The notes beneath the pieces were generated by a model, which searched no databases, was not told where the DNA came from, and worked only from the letters and a program-made list of their open reading frames with translations. Of a stretch of 64,000 bases of DNA, positions 1 through 10,993 are shown piece after piece. A program made the translations under genes and the position numbers. Location of the stretch: positions 1 to 64,000 of the forward strand of contig JNVV01000075.1 of assembly GCA_000733355.1 (NCBI GenBank), in the 5' to 3' direction. The stretch comes from Falciphora oryzae. Its lineage: Eukaryota > Ascomycota > Sordariomycetes > Magnaporthales > Magnaporthaceae. The stretch's first letter is position 1. Each line of letters opens with the position of its first letter.

Positions 1-1843
1 CGGCATGTTGCCGTCGCCAGCGCCGTTGGCGGGCGTGATTGTTGGTGTTGGGTCGCTAATTGGCGTGTGTTAAGGAATTGTATGCAACTTGGCAGGGTGC
101 ACTAACAGCGCAATGCCAAGAATTGGTGAATTCGAGGAAGGTTGCCGTGAAAAGGAGAGGGGAGGAGGTGAAAAGTTTTTTTGAAAAAAAGGAAGCAAAG
201 AGAAGGAAAGGGAAGATTAAGAAGTAATCGGAAGGGGGCGCGTTTTCCGGTTTGGGAAAGTACGCTTTATTACTATAGCAGGAGCGCCGCGCTATAACTA
301 ATGCGCTAGCGCTACGCCGACCGAGCGACGTTACGAAGGGGAAATACCATTAAAGCGTAGTTGGAGGATCAATTGCGGTTTAAGGGAGGGGTACTGTTAC
401 GGGACCAAGCCTAGCATACTTGTATTTAGCTAAAGATCCGCCGGCCCCTTCCGGGGCCAGCGGTCTTTCCCTTTCGTGCAATAACAAACCTTCAACCTAG
501 TACCTAGCTGCCGCGCCGTGACAGTTAACGTCCTTTGGCGGAAGTGGAATTTAATACTATTAAGGTAGCGGGTTTGTAAATGCTTTGCGGAAGCGGTTAG
601 CGTGGAACAGGTTTTTAATTTTGTAATTGCCGGGCAAATCGAGGACATAGCTGTGCCCTTTTACTTTAAGGATGCGGAAAGGTCCTGCGAACAGTAAGTT
701 TAGCCGGGCCGTCGGAGCGGCCGTTAAAAAGCCCTTTTTTTTAAGGAACACCAGGTCGTTAACGTTAAAATCCACCGGCCTGCGTTTTTTATTCGCTTGG
801 TTTTTTTGCCGTTTTTGTGCAATTGTCGCGCGTTGCTTTACTAAATCCTGGATCCCTTTAATACGTTTGACGAGGTCGCATGCACGTTTTTTTGGGTTAA
901 AGCTATCGGTTAATACGTCGAGATTAAACGAAAAAGGGTTTTTCGTATCCTTGCCTATTATTACTTGAATCGGAGCTATATTAATCGTTGAATGCTACGA
1001 CGAGTTATAGGCAAAATTTAACGCGGGGATATAATTGCTCCAATCCGATTAGTATTTATTAACGTAAAAGCGTAGCTTTTAATCCAGCTCCTAGTTAGTA
1101 ATTTCTACGGCACCCTGCGTCTACGGATAAAAAGCTAAACCGTAACGATATTTAGTGTTTGTTAAAAAGTTAATTTTTATTATAAATTTCGAAATAAATA
1201 ATTTTGCGTTATCGCTAATCCAAACGAACGGGATACCAAAAAAACGGTAAATATAGCGATAATACCGCGTTGCTAACACCTCGGTTATATCGGATTTTTT
1301 TCTTGCAATCGTAGCGATAATGCGGCTAAATTTGCAAATAAATACCCAAATATAATCGTACCTTCGCTCGTTTTGCGGCATATTTTTACCGTCCATTACC
1401 ACCTAGTTCCAAACACCTAACGGGATTAGCAGTGGATGAAGCAAACCAAATGTTTTGTTTCGGGGTACTTTATTGCGCCGGCAATCGTAACAATTGCGGA
1501 TATAGCGTCGGATATCGACCTTTATATTAAGCTACTAATAATCCTTTTGTACCGCTTTAATAGTTTTGTTTTGTCCTTTATATCCGAAAATTGGAAACGT
1601 ATACCTGTCCTAAATAAGTGCTATACGTAAAAATTTTTTACCGTTTTGTGTTTGTTTTGGTACAAACATTTTGCTATGCTAAAGGCCCAGTTGCTAAGCG
1701 GCGTTTTTTTTTCGGATAAGGTCAGCAAGGTCGGCATTTTGCGGAATATTTAGCTCGGTCCATGCTACCGCTGCAATCGTTAACTGGATTCTTTCTGGAG
1801 GGATTAAGGCTATAGTACGCTCCTCCAGCTCCCTAGCTTTAAC
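1..1843 (-). mobile_element. Ty3/gypsy remnant (Gypsy-1), integrase part of pol
   Basis: The minus strand encodes broken pieces of a retrotransposon pol. About 1402-1121 is the integrase catalytic core: it contains the MDGKNMP stretch, a WISDNAKLF segment holding the second catalytic Asp, and the conserved YGLAFYP region. About 775-560 is the integrase C-terminal fold (DLVFLKKKGF, GPFRILKV, HANRFRK), after which chromodomain-type sequence is not recognisable. The H2C2 region before the core and the spacer after RNase H are readable at about 1640-1840 but carry stops. Amino-acid resemblance to the Gypsy-2 pol at 22.4-23.9 kb is strong, so both are probably one family. The many TAA/TAG codons and AT shift fit RIP. 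The left end runs off the window, and the right end stops exactly at an LTR of another family. Confidence 0.8.
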
Positions 1844-2138
1844 TGTCACACGGAAGAACCCGTGGACCTAACTAGTCGGCATCACGAGTCGGCCTCACGG
1901 AGGGTCGAAGACCCGCATAGGCGGTTAACGGCCCTAAGGCCAAGCGGTGAAGGTCGGAAGGCAGTGTGAATCATGTACTTGATACTTCGCACGGATCACA
2001 AAGGGTTTATATAAACCCTGCCATCTCCTATGTCCTTTACGAAAGATTCCTTCCTCCTCAAGCATCTCTTGAGCCCATAGAAAGATTATCTGCAATCTAG
2101 AGATTCTTTCTCCAAGCCGTCTTTGACCCCTTGTTACA
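1844..2138 (+). repeat. LTR, 295-bp family (L1), probable 5' LTR
   Basis: It begins TGTCACACGG and ends CCTTGTTACA, so the ends are a TGT...ACA inverted pair. Near-identical copies lie at 12558-12852 (reverse) and 16459-16753. This copy lacks a matching 5-bp duplication (TTAAC on the left, CAAAC on the right), and gag-like coding sequence follows in the same orientation. I therefore read it as a 5' LTR rather than a solo LTR. It is inserted in Gypsy-1. Confidence 0.75.
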
Positions 2139-3310
2139 CAAACGCATCAGTTCGTTAGGGACGCCGTACGGGAAAGCCGGCGATTTGCGGCATAAGGAAG
2201 GCGGCCTAAATCAGCTACGGTACTTTCGGCTTTCCAAAGGTCGTCCTTTCCACCGGGCTCACGTTAAAGCATTCTAGAAAGGGAAAAACCCGTCCCTTTT
2301 ACGGAAAAACCGCTACCCTAATCGGCGCTTAAAACGTCGGCATTATCACGCTAAGGTCTTTAGGACCCCCTATTATCCGATAACTTCCGACGGCAACAAA
2401 TTCGGGCTACTGCTTCCGCTGCCTAACAACAGTACAGGGCCGCAACGGCAGGTCCCAGGCACTCTGGAAGCCTCGAAAAACTTCTTTAGGGGCCTCCCTA
2501 GGGGCTACCTAACGAATTTCCCGAGCATATTGCTATTCCTTCGGAACCTTTAGAACTTTCAGACTTTTCCTCGGAAGACGATGCCCCCGAAAATAACGGA
2601 CGGGCCTCTAAAGACCCCGATTTGCGGGACTTTATCAAAGCTATCCAATAGGGAACTATTTACCCGCATAGTCGGATCCCTACGGCCGTTATTAACCCAA
2701 TCCAGCTTAATAAGCCACCTAGTTACGACGGTAAGGACCTGGCTAAATTTAGGCCATAGTGGCTTCGCGTTACTTCCTATATGGAAACCTACGTCGAAAG
2801 CTTTCCTAACGATACAGTTAAAATTAATTGGGTCGGGTTCTTATTTACGGAAAACGCATAAGTTTAGCACCATTAACGCCTTCGGTCCCTTCGAAGCGCG
2901 TAGTTCGAAAACAACTGGCGGGCTTATTCGGCGGTACTACAAAAACGCTTCCGGGACGCCACCGAACACTACCGCAACGCTAAAAAAATGCGGGAGCTTA
3001 AATACAAAGGAAATACCGTTTAATACCTTACTAAGCTCCTTAACCTTAACGAAGCGGTCCAATGGTCCGGCGTCATGTTTAGGGAGCACATTTTCCGCAC
3101 CCTTCCAAAGGAAATTACCAAATTGGTATATTCCCGTTGCGGAGGAGTCCTTGATACGGACGAAGAATTCCTTGCTGCAATCCAGGAGGCCGGCAAAATC
3201 TACGAGGTTATGCTCCAAAACCCTGGGCTAACCCCGAAGGATAAGGGAAAAAACGAGCCCGTTTCGACTTCGGAGCGCTCGAACGCGGGCCGTCGCTAAG
3301 GCAAAGGCTT
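2139..3310 (+). pseudogene. Retrotransposon gag remnant downstream of the L1 LTR
   Basis: Plus-strand reading frames between about 2460 and 3299 look like a Ty3/gypsy capsid. There is an acidic N-terminal stretch (SDFSSEDDAPENNG), then LNKPPSYDGKDLAKF, then a helical block ending in LPKEITKLVYSRCGG and EAGKIYEVMLQNPG. Stops and frame changes interrupt it (for example TAG where Trp or Gln is expected). The position directly after a 295-bp LTR suggests this is the 5' end of the L1 element, of which only gag survives. It is cut at 3310 by an LTR of another family. No protease or reverse transcriptase of this element is visible. Confidence 0.6.
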
Positions 3311-3936
3311 TGTTAAAAGAACTAATGTATTTAGCTTAGGTTGGGTGCATAGGCCCAACCTACCATGTACTACTCTTATTAGATTATCTACCCTGTACTG
3401 TTGTGGGGTTGTGCACAGGAGTAGCAGGCAGGGCTTATAGCGTACCCGGGGGTGGCTTACAGCATTTATAGCGCTTACTGAAAGCCTAAAGGTGGCCTGT
3501 AGCCCCTGTAGGATGCCTAAGCACCCAAGTCAGCCGTTGTGGGTCGCACTGACTCGCCTACCCTGCACATTTACCCTACACAGAATTGGTTAGGAGTTAA
3601 TTTGCACAAGTTAGAATTGGAGGCTTAACGCGGAGATGGGTTTGGTGGTCGTGGGTCGATTTTTTGGAAACCCCATACAAAATAATTTTTCGGAAAATCG
3701 CTTGCGGCACCGGAAGCCCCTACGGCGGAAAACCCGCGGGATCGATGTCGGTGGGTATATGAGGGAAGCGATTGTTGGCGCCCCTCACCTGCAATACAAG
3801 CCTGTTCCACCCACTAAGCTTGGGGCCCCGATAGCGCTATTTATAGCGCCTGTCAGGGCCTAATCCAACTAACCGAGACCCTGCTGGCCACTGTGACTGC
3901 GCTGCAAATCCCCGATTTGACCTCCCATTATTAATA
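3311..3936 (+). repeat. 626-bp LTR, family L2, copy A
   Basis: It starts TGTTAAAAGAACTAATG and ends ATTAATA (a RIP-altered form of TAACA would restore the inverted ends). A near-identical copy lies in reverse at 10301-10928. The 3' flank, GTACC at 3937-3941, equals the 5' flank of the reverse copy, whereas the 5' flank (GGCTT) does not match. This pattern is expected if copies A and B were breakpoints of an inversion. Small ORFs inside have no recognisable homology. Confidence 0.8.
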
Positions 3937-4919
3937 GTACCTCGAACGGTATACTGTTAGAAAGCAAGGAGACGAGGTGCCGCTACCTATGCCAGAGTAC
4001 GAGGACGACTAAGAAGAATGGGAAGTTGAAGAAGTGCGAGACGAGGGCTACATTAAGGGCAAGAAGTACTACCTGGTTAAATGGAAGGACTGGCCGGCAG
4101 AGTATAACACCTGGGAGCCGGAGGAGCACCTCCAAGGCGCCCCTACGAGAGTACGAGCCTTTTAAAGGGCCCGGAACCGAAGGGACCAAAGGATCTGTGA
4201 GCTCCAGGACGTAGAGCTAAGCAGTGAAGGAGAGGACCCCTAAGGATCGCCAAGTTGGTTATCCTTTTCTAAGGGTTTTATTGGAGACCAGCGCCCACCC
4301 TTAGGCGAAGGAAAAGACGGTTAACGCCTTTGCGAGTCCACGAAGATTTGTCGTTGCACTAGGAAAAGGAAGGGAAGGTTGGAGGCCGAGGACAGCCTTT
4401 TTAGAGGGGGGATAGTTGTAACACCCGCCGACCTAACGCGCCCGCGGGCGCGATATCAGCCAGCCACGCTTACGCCCTCGCCCGCTAACGGTTTTGGCGA
4501 GTAGCACCCGCTAACCCAACGCGACCGCGGGTACGATATCCGCTAGCTAATAGGGTGGCGTATGCGACGTGCTGTTTTAGGAGAGTCAGATCCAAGGGGT
4601 TGTGATACGCTGGTACAGAGGGATCCCTACATGACACATTTAAACCCCGAAGCGTTGATTCGGGATGGAGCATATCCAGACCCGTACGGGCGCCGCGGGG
4701 AAGAAGGCATGCCGACGGCAGGCCGACGGCAGCCGAAGGACTGTGTATAAGAAGGGCCCGAAGGACCTCCTGTAAAGGGGGTTTGGAGGGCAAGCAATCG
4801 TTTTTCTGTTTCTTATCATTATATACTTGTCGAGCCTCGCACTGATAAACCGCTGAGCCTTTGAGATCCCCTTTCCCTACAGGCGTGACCCTCCCCCTAG
4901 GAGGCCACAGTTTGTTACA
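3937..4919 (+). mobile_element. 3' end of a chromovirus: integrase tail, chromodomain, 3' LTR
   Basis: This is the missing end of the gag-pol found in reverse at 10.9-16.3 kb. The frame resumes with LERYTVRKQGDE and then gives a chromodomain at about 4016-4145 (EVEEVRDEGY, YYLVKWKDWP, NTWEPEEHL), which has the aromatic residues and acidic end of that fold. A purine-rich tract with a run of G lies at about 4403-4415 just before the LTR, as expected for plus-strand priming. One in-frame stop precedes the chromodomain. Chromodomains of this kind are known to direct integration toward marked chromatin. Its orientation is opposite to the rest of the element (see the inversion finding). Confidence 0.85.
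4417..4919 (+). repeat. 3' LTR of the chromovirus (L3, 503 bp)
   Basis: It begins TGTAACACCCGCC and ends TTTGTTACA. It is followed by CCGAT (4920-4924), the duplication that also flanks the outer end of the partner LTR at 16278-17374 in reverse. The internal sequence matches that partner base by base apart from RIP-type changes, the nested L1 solo LTR and the sequencing gap. Confidence 0.9.
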
Positions 4920-6489
4920 CCGATCCTAGCTATATTAGGCATTTGGACCGCTAAAAAAACTTCCGGCGGTTTATTTAGTTTTTCGACTCGCATGCCAAAC
5001 ACGATAAAATCGACTCGCTAGTGCTCGAATCGCTTTCCTCGTTAAATAGTGCTCCTTTTGCCTCGAAGCGGCGGAAAATTGCGGCAATTTTCTTCTTTTT
5101 TTTGGCAGTTTCGAACTAAATGACTTTATCCGCCGCAAGCGTAATAAGCGCCGTTCGTCTTAGGCGTGGCCAGCTCGGTATCTTTTTCGGGGGCCTTATC
5201 CTTAAGCACGTCGGGAATACGGAATTTGCGCCTACGGTGTTTGCGACGTTTGTTATTTTTTTGGGGTTTTTGCCTATTTTTTTTTTACGAATTAGGTAGG
5301 TACGATAATGGGCTAAAGCGGCGCCGGTTACGCTGCGGGTAAACATTTCGTAGCTAATATTAGGGTCCTTGGCGTCGTTAAACAGGCGGGGATTAAGGTT
5401 TGGGGGAATATGCTCGAAAAAAATACTTTTGCGTTTTTTTATAATAATATTGGCGCGGTTGGCTAGCACGTTAATTTTTGCGATAAATTAGTGGATGTTT
5501 ATGGATTTATCAGCTGGGTCGTACATTATTTTGCTAAGTTCGGCTCGAGCTTTAGTGGGTTAATGGGCGTCGTAATAAACGGCGGCGAGCGTAGCTACCA
5601 TTTCTAACGCGTTAGCAAACGTGTTTTTGGAAAAAGGGTTATATCGAGCTTCGAAAAGGAAATTGGCATTTCCGGTCGTATTCGCATAAATTACAGCTAT
5701 ACGATTGCGCTCGTTTTTAAAGGTAATATCGTTTTTTATAAATTTGTCGGCTAAACGGACCACCCAACTGGTAAATTCGTTTTTATCGCCGCTAAAGGCG
5801 CCAGGTTCCATTCCGGTGCGCTTATTTTTCGAATTATAGTTTGGGTTTTTGGATGTTATATCGCCTTTGTCGTCGTAGGGTTTAAAAGTTGGGAGGGCGG
5901 TTACGCTAATGGGTATAAACGCTATGCTTTTAAAAACGCTTTCGGCCGGGGTAAATTGGCGGGAAATGGAAGCGCCTTGGGTTCGGAATTGGGATATAAC
6001 GGCGGCAACGACCGCCGCTACGTCGGCCTGCTGGGCAAGCGGGGAGGGGGTTTAACCAGATATGGTTATATTTGGGTTATTATTTTCGACCAGGTTTTCG
6101 TTTGTTAATTTAAACGCCTGGTTTTCTTTTTGTTGTAATTGCTCGTTTGCGCTTTGGGGCGGGTGATCGGGGTTGGTTTTTTACTTCGCGAGCGCGACGT
6201 CGGGTTCGTAAAAAACCTTGATTTCGGACTCGATATCGTTTTTTGGGTTGGTAGGTTGGGACGGCGTATTTTCTGCCGCGGGGCTAGCTTCGGTAGGCTC
6301 TTTTAACACGTTTTTTGTTAGGCGAAATGACTTTTTCGTAAACGGCCCCCGGTCCTTCTTTTTAGGCATAGGGTCGTGTTGTCGCGTAAGGTTTTGCGTC
6401 GTTTACGTCCGACGGAGCTAGGGGGTGAAATAAGTAGTGCTGTATTTAATAGATCGCTTAGCCAGCGAGATATGGAGATAGAAAAGTAG
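4920..6489 (-). pseudogene. Gypsy-2 gag, minus strand, inverted part
   Basis: Minus-strand frames from about 6369 down to 5116 form a gag. It has a basic N-terminus (MPKKKDRGPF), then a capsid segment at 5811-5560 with AFSGDKNEFTSWVVRLADKF typical of Ty3/gypsy gag, then a basic C-terminal part at 5469-5116. Stops and frame jumps separate the pieces. Beyond 5100 the frame runs toward a protease but is cut at 4924 by the chromovirus. The continuation (protease and reverse transcriptase) is at 17375 onward on the plus strand. The 5' LTR lies just upstream at 6490-6705. Confidence 0.75.
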
Positions 6490-6705
6490 TGTCACGATTA
6501 TAGAGCGTAAGCTTCGCAGCCAGGTGCAATTGATGCTATGGACTGAAAACTTTTTTATAGGGAGGAAACAGGGAAGGAAAGCGCGGCGCGCCGAAAGCGC
6601 GATGCGGTAGAAAAAACGGTGCGGCGTCTCATCGCACGAGCCATTCCGCGACGCGTGCTCACGTGGATGCCTGCAGCGTGCGGTGAACTGCCCTGGGTCG
6701 TCACA
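6490..6705 (-). repeat. 5' LTR of Gypsy-2 (216 bp)
   Basis: Read on the minus strand it starts TGTGACGACCC and ends ATCGTGACA. The partner at 31089-31304 has the same length and near-identical sequence in the opposite orientation. The outer flank (minus strand 6710-6706) reads AGACT, as does the flank after 31304. That identifies the two as ends of a single insertion. Confidence 0.9.
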
Positions 6706-7837
6706 AGTCTGATCATTTTGGAAAGTCCACGTCCGGAAAGTTAGGGCGTGTTCGATACTATGCGGTTTTTGGTTTTTTGACCCCCCCTGTGGTTTTTTGC
6801 CTTAATTTAAGCTTAATTTTCAAAATGGACAACTTCCAGGGTCCATTCATGTATATTTGGGCCTGTTTGTTAGTGGATTCCCATCTAAGGCCGACACGAA
6901 ACGTGTATTTGTCGCAAAGGAGCGGGCCACCACGGGGGATTTGCTACGAAAAGGGAAAAGGGTGGCAAATCCAGGTACTAATTGTTAAAAACTTTTGCGA
7001 TTTTTGGTCCAATGTGCGGTGCGCACCGATTAAAAGCGACAAAAAAAAATATTTATTGGATAGAGCAAAAAGAAACGAATTGAATGGTATATTTTATATA
7101 TTAAACAGATAAAAATTGCAGTTAAAATAAGCGAATTAACTTGGGGCACCTTACCGGCCTCGACCCCCGGGCCGGCCGGCTTTATCCCTTTTAAACCTTC
7201 CTAGACCCTCCCAGACCCTCCCAGACCCTCCCAAACCCTCCCTGATCGAAAGCCACACGTGGCTTATGGGCCTCCATCCAGGCGACTCGTTGGCCTGGTC
7301 AAAATGGTACTTCTGGCGGGGGAAAAGCTATGCTTATTTGGCGTTTCACAGGGATTTGGGCCGGGGGGTCTCGGATCCACCATCGGTTTTTCAAGTGGTT
7401 GGCAAGAATAGTATGGAAAAAGCCAAAAAACCGCAATAGTATCGAACACGCCCTTAGATGCGGCAGCCGCACTCGAGAAACAGGTTGAGCATATTCGCTG
7501 CTTGGTCAACTTTCTCGACTCGACGATCAAAGTTAGAGAGGCATACCTGGACAGCAGCGAATGCCGGATGGTCACCTTCGCGGGCCTATGGTATCTCTTC
7601 AAGCCCGGAGACGAAGTCTTTTCACCGCGATCTCAGCAGGTGTTCCGAATTTTTAGCGTCAACAGCAGCCGCCACCGTTTTCTTCCTCCGTGGAGCAGCT
7701 AGGACGCCGAGGGCGCAGGGCGGCAGGCCGACCCAAGCTATATCCCGACCAAATCTTTAATTGGCGAAGAGATCAACTCCGACTTACTCAGAGATGACAC
7801 GGAGTGCGCATACGAGTGCTGCTCTGGGGTAGGCCAG
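6706..7837 (+). pseudogene. AAA+ ATPase paralogue beta, DUF7025 region, displaced fragment
   Basis: The coding pieces are 6706-6740 and 7457-7837, split by a MITE. After the MITE the frame reads LEKQVEHIRCLVNFLD and then TFAGLWYLFKPGDEV. This is the conserved core of the DUF7025 domain found N-terminal to the ATPase module in a large fungal AAA+ family. One TAG lies at about 7700, after which the frame continues to CAYECCSGVGQ. The upstream part of the same gene is 32231-31305 on the minus strand: with Gypsy-2, the MITE and one copy of each TSD left out, and the segment re-inverted, the reading frames of the two halves join without a gap. The ATPase module is missing here because of the repeat sequence at 7838 onward. 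Confidence 0.7.
6744..7453. mobile_element. Harbinger-like MITE, copy 1 (710 bp, TSD TTA)
   Basis: Terminal inverted repeats begin GGGCGTGTTCGATACTATGC and close with the complementary sequence at 7432-7453. TTA precedes (6741-6743) and follows (7454-7456) the element, the target duplication typical of PIF/Harbinger elements. There is no transposase ORF. The interior holds an AT-rich stretch, a GGCCGGCC-rich block and a short tandem array of the 10-mer AGACCCTCCC at about 7200-7246. A second copy with one unit fewer is at 32235-32932. Confidence 0.8.
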
Positions 7838-8003
7838 GCGAAAACCCACCCACGGGTACCCATTTCAACCCGTGGGTTTACCCAAAAATTTGGACCCAAA
7901 CCCAAAAAATGGGTACCCATTTGGGTTTTGGGTTTTGGGTTTTGAGTTTTGGGTTTTGGGTTTTTTTTTAGGTACTTACGGGTAACCCAAAAAAACAGAA
8001 AAG
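7838..8003. repeat. Low-complexity CCCAAAA/TTTTGGG block, possible hAT terminus
   Basis: The block starts CAGGCGAAAACCCACCC and is made of runs of GGGTTTT and GGGTACCCATTT in both orientations. Sequences of this type form the ends of some hAT transposons, and the CAGG start at the break of the ATPase frame fits. No transposase or second end is visible, because Copia-2 begins at 8004. It is not a canonical TTAGGG telomere repeat. Confidence 0.35.
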
Positions 8004-10300
8004 TGTTGCACCACGTGCAAGTTTGTTTGGTCACGTGTAATTCTAATTAGTAATAGTGCACGAGCTATGTGGCCGTAAACGCGTTTAATGCAAATTTTGC
8101 AAACCGTTTGTCGGGAGGGACACAGTCAGGCAAAATAGAATCAATTAACAATTACGTTAGATCATTTTTGGTTATTACGTTATGTAATAGATTAAGAGTC
8201 TTATTAGCAACGTCCAGCTTACCGCACAAATTAGTAGCGTACAACGACAACGACAATGTCTATTTAAAATACGACCCCATTTTTTAAGGACCATACCGGG
8301 TGGATAGGATGAAATCGAGCTTTTTTAAAAAAAAAGCGATTTCCTTAAAGGTTAAGGCCTTCGTATTGGGCGAAAAAAAATGGCCTCGATTACTTTCGCC
8401 GCCGAAAATCTCAAAGACAAACGAAAAACTCGTCCCCGGCCCGGCTACGCGGAGAAGTACGCGCAAAAGACCCCAAGCCGGCACTTTTTCGTCGTTTAAC
8501 GCAACCGCGACCTCCTCGATCCTCGACCCAAACCGCGGGAGCGTCCCTAAGATTTAAAGATTCGGATATTAGGTGAACGACCGCGTTTATTCGTACCAAT
8601 TGTCGACCTATCAGTATTACGAAAAAAACGTCGAGACCTTTTATTAGTGGATGGAGAAAACGGTAGCTTAGTCCCTTTAAAACCGGTACTTTGAAAAAGA
8701 AACGGACTTTTTAGGGCCGTTGATACAAAAAAGCTACGAACGATTTAAAAAATACGGAAACTCGTTTTTTACGGAAAACTAAAAGGCAGCGAGAAACGCA
8801 TATAACGCAGTTTTAGGAGGATTAAAAAGCTATAAGGATACCGAAAAGTGGCTGAAAAAGTTCGAGTTAGCTATAGAAAAAGGAATCGAGGTCGATTTTC
8901 CAAAGGCTATAACTCCCGCGATATAGTTCCCAGCAACTATTAACGCTATGGGTGCTATATATAAGCTTTGAGTTTATAGCATACGCAAAATTTTTTTTCT
9001 AAAAGCAATAACAGGGACTTTAAAGCACTAAGATATCGTTAGAAAGATTTGGGGGGCTATGTAGGCGAAAGCCGGTTTAATTGTCCCCAAAGGCAAAAGC
9101 GTTAGGGCTGCCGGCTTCCAGGCAGCCGATTTAGGGGCAGCCTCCAAATTTTAATCCCGCGACGAAAATTAAGGGCAAAAGCTACTATCGGACGATAACG
9201 GCGAAATAGTTTCCCGTAAAAATACCTGCAAACGAGCTTTACAAACGTCCAACCCAGGTGGACGAAGCCCCCGGGCCAAATCGAACTTTCGAAAAGTGAT
9301 ACGAAAAGGAGGATTTGTTTTACCGCTAAGGAGAGTTTGCCGCGTATGCGGGCAATTAGGCCACCGATTAGAAGATTGTTTTTATATTTTAAAAAACCTC
9401 GCTTAGGAGTGGTGGAAACCAGCGGTGGTAGTGCAAAACCTAATTTCCATCCGGCGATAGGAAGATAAAAAGTTTAATGCTTTTATTAAAAAGATTTAGG
9501 TAAAATATAAAGCCGGAAAACAAAAAAGGAAAGGAGATCCGTATTTTGGGCAAACCGTATAAAGGAAGTTGAAAGCGAAGATTAACTAGTACGACGAGTG
9601 GGAATCGTTTTTAGCGCTTTAACGATTACAATAAACGCTTTAATTTATTGCGCTGTTTTTAACGTAAGCGATTACCCATTCCACCGATCCACGATATTCG
9701 ATTCCGGGGCCACATTATATATTTTTAACGATTTAAGCCGGTTTTGGAACTTTAAATACGCTACGGCCAGAAATTACGTACAAACCGGCTTAAAAAAGAT
9801 CCAAATTACTGGCTACGGAAACGTAACCCTAACGGTATTAACGGGGTTCGGATTAGCTTATATACGGTTAAAAAAGTAGCTTTAATTAAAAGGTTCGCTT
9901 GTAACGTGGTTTCCCTGATATGCTTTATGCGGAAAGGCTAATGGTGGGATACCAAACGAAACCCACCTGCATTTAAAAACAGCGACGATTAGCTCCTAGT
10001 TGTTACTTCTAACAAATATAATTAATTCCTGCAGGAATATAACCCAACAACGCCGGTACGAAAGGGAAATTTGGGGGCTTTTGCAATAGTCCCGAAAACT
10101 CCCCAACCTACGGCCAAACGCTGGAACTCCCGGCATTACTATCAATTTCCCCCGGGGGACGGGACATTTTGGCACCTCCGGTTCGGGCATCCGGGCCCTA
10201 AGGTCCTTGCCTAAGCTACTAAACGTACAGCTGGATTGCGGCTATAAGGTCCGCCTACCGCTAAATGCGAGGCTTGCGCTTGTGCTAAGATAAAAGAGGT
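8004..10300 (+). mobile_element. Ty1/copia element Copia-2, 5' part
   Basis: The 5' LTR is 8004-8189 (186 bp; starts TGTTGCACCACG, end RIP-altered). The interior encodes a broken gag with a CCHC knuckle (CRVCGQLGHRLEDC) at about 9340-9390. The aspartic protease region follows at about 9690-9880 (SGA at the active site, then IFNDL). A GAG-pre-integrase segment (FWHLRFGHPGP) with the start of the HHCC zinc site lies at about 10160-10290. It is the same family as Copia-1 (24040-31036) and matches it almost throughout. It stops abruptly at 10300 at L2 copy B, and the integrase core, reverse transcriptase and 3' LTR are absent. Stops are frequent. Confidence 0.8.
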
Positions 10301-10928
10301 TATTAATATTCAGAGGTCAAATCGGGGATTTGCAGCGCAGTCACAGTGGCCAGCAGGGTCTCGGTTAGTTAGATTAGGCCCTAACAGGCGCTATAAATAG
10401 CGCTGTTGGGGCCTCAAGCTTAGTGGGTGGAACAGGCTTGTATTGCAGGTGAGGGGCGCCAACAATCGCTTCCCTCATATACCCACCGACATCGATCCCG
10501 CGGGTTTTCCGCCGTGGGGGCTTCCGGTGCCGCAAGCGATTTTCCGAAAAATTATTTTGTATGGGGTTTCCAAAAAATCGACCCACGACCACCAAACCCA
10601 TTTCCGCGTTGAGCTTCCAATTTTGACTTGTGCAAATTGACTCCTGACCAATTCTGTGTAGGGTAGATGTGCAGGGTAGGCGAGTTAGTGCGACCCACAA
10701 CGGCTGACTTGGGTGCTTAGGCATCCTACAGGGGCTACAGGCTACCTTCAAGCTTTCAGTAAGCGCTATAGATGCTGTAAGCCACCCCCGGGTACGCTAT
10801 AAGCCCTGCCCGCTACTTCTGTGCATAACCCCACAACAGTACAGGGTAGATAATCTAATAAGAGTAGTACATAGTAGGTTGGGCCTATGCACCCAACCTA
10901 AGCTAAATACATTAGTTCTTTTAACAGG
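10301..10928 (-). repeat. 628-bp LTR, family L2, copy B (inverted)
   Basis: This is the reverse copy of 3311-3936, with few differences. Its 5' flank on the minus strand is GTACC (10933-10929), identical to the 3' flank of copy A. Its other flank (ACCTC) lies inside Copia-2. Both interrupted genes (chromovirus integrase, Copia-2) continue nowhere nearby in the same orientation. Confidence 0.8.
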
Positions 10929-10993
10929 TACTGCACAGGGAAAACGTCGTACAAACGGCGGTGGTGCTCGGAAAGTGCTAATCGGTAGGCCTG

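Noticed and set aside
2139..3310. Gag at 2.4-3.3 kb as part of the chromovirus
   Set aside because: Its capsid sequence differs from the chromovirus gag at 15.3-16.2 kb, and it follows an L1-type LTR.
3636..3863. 75-codon frame repeated in both L2 LTR copies
   Set aside because: Open in an LTR, no homology, also open on the other strand; most likely chance.
7918..7970. Possible telomere-like repeat
   Set aside because: The unit is TTTTGGG, not the TTAGGG of filamentous fungi, and it lies internally beside transposon sequence.
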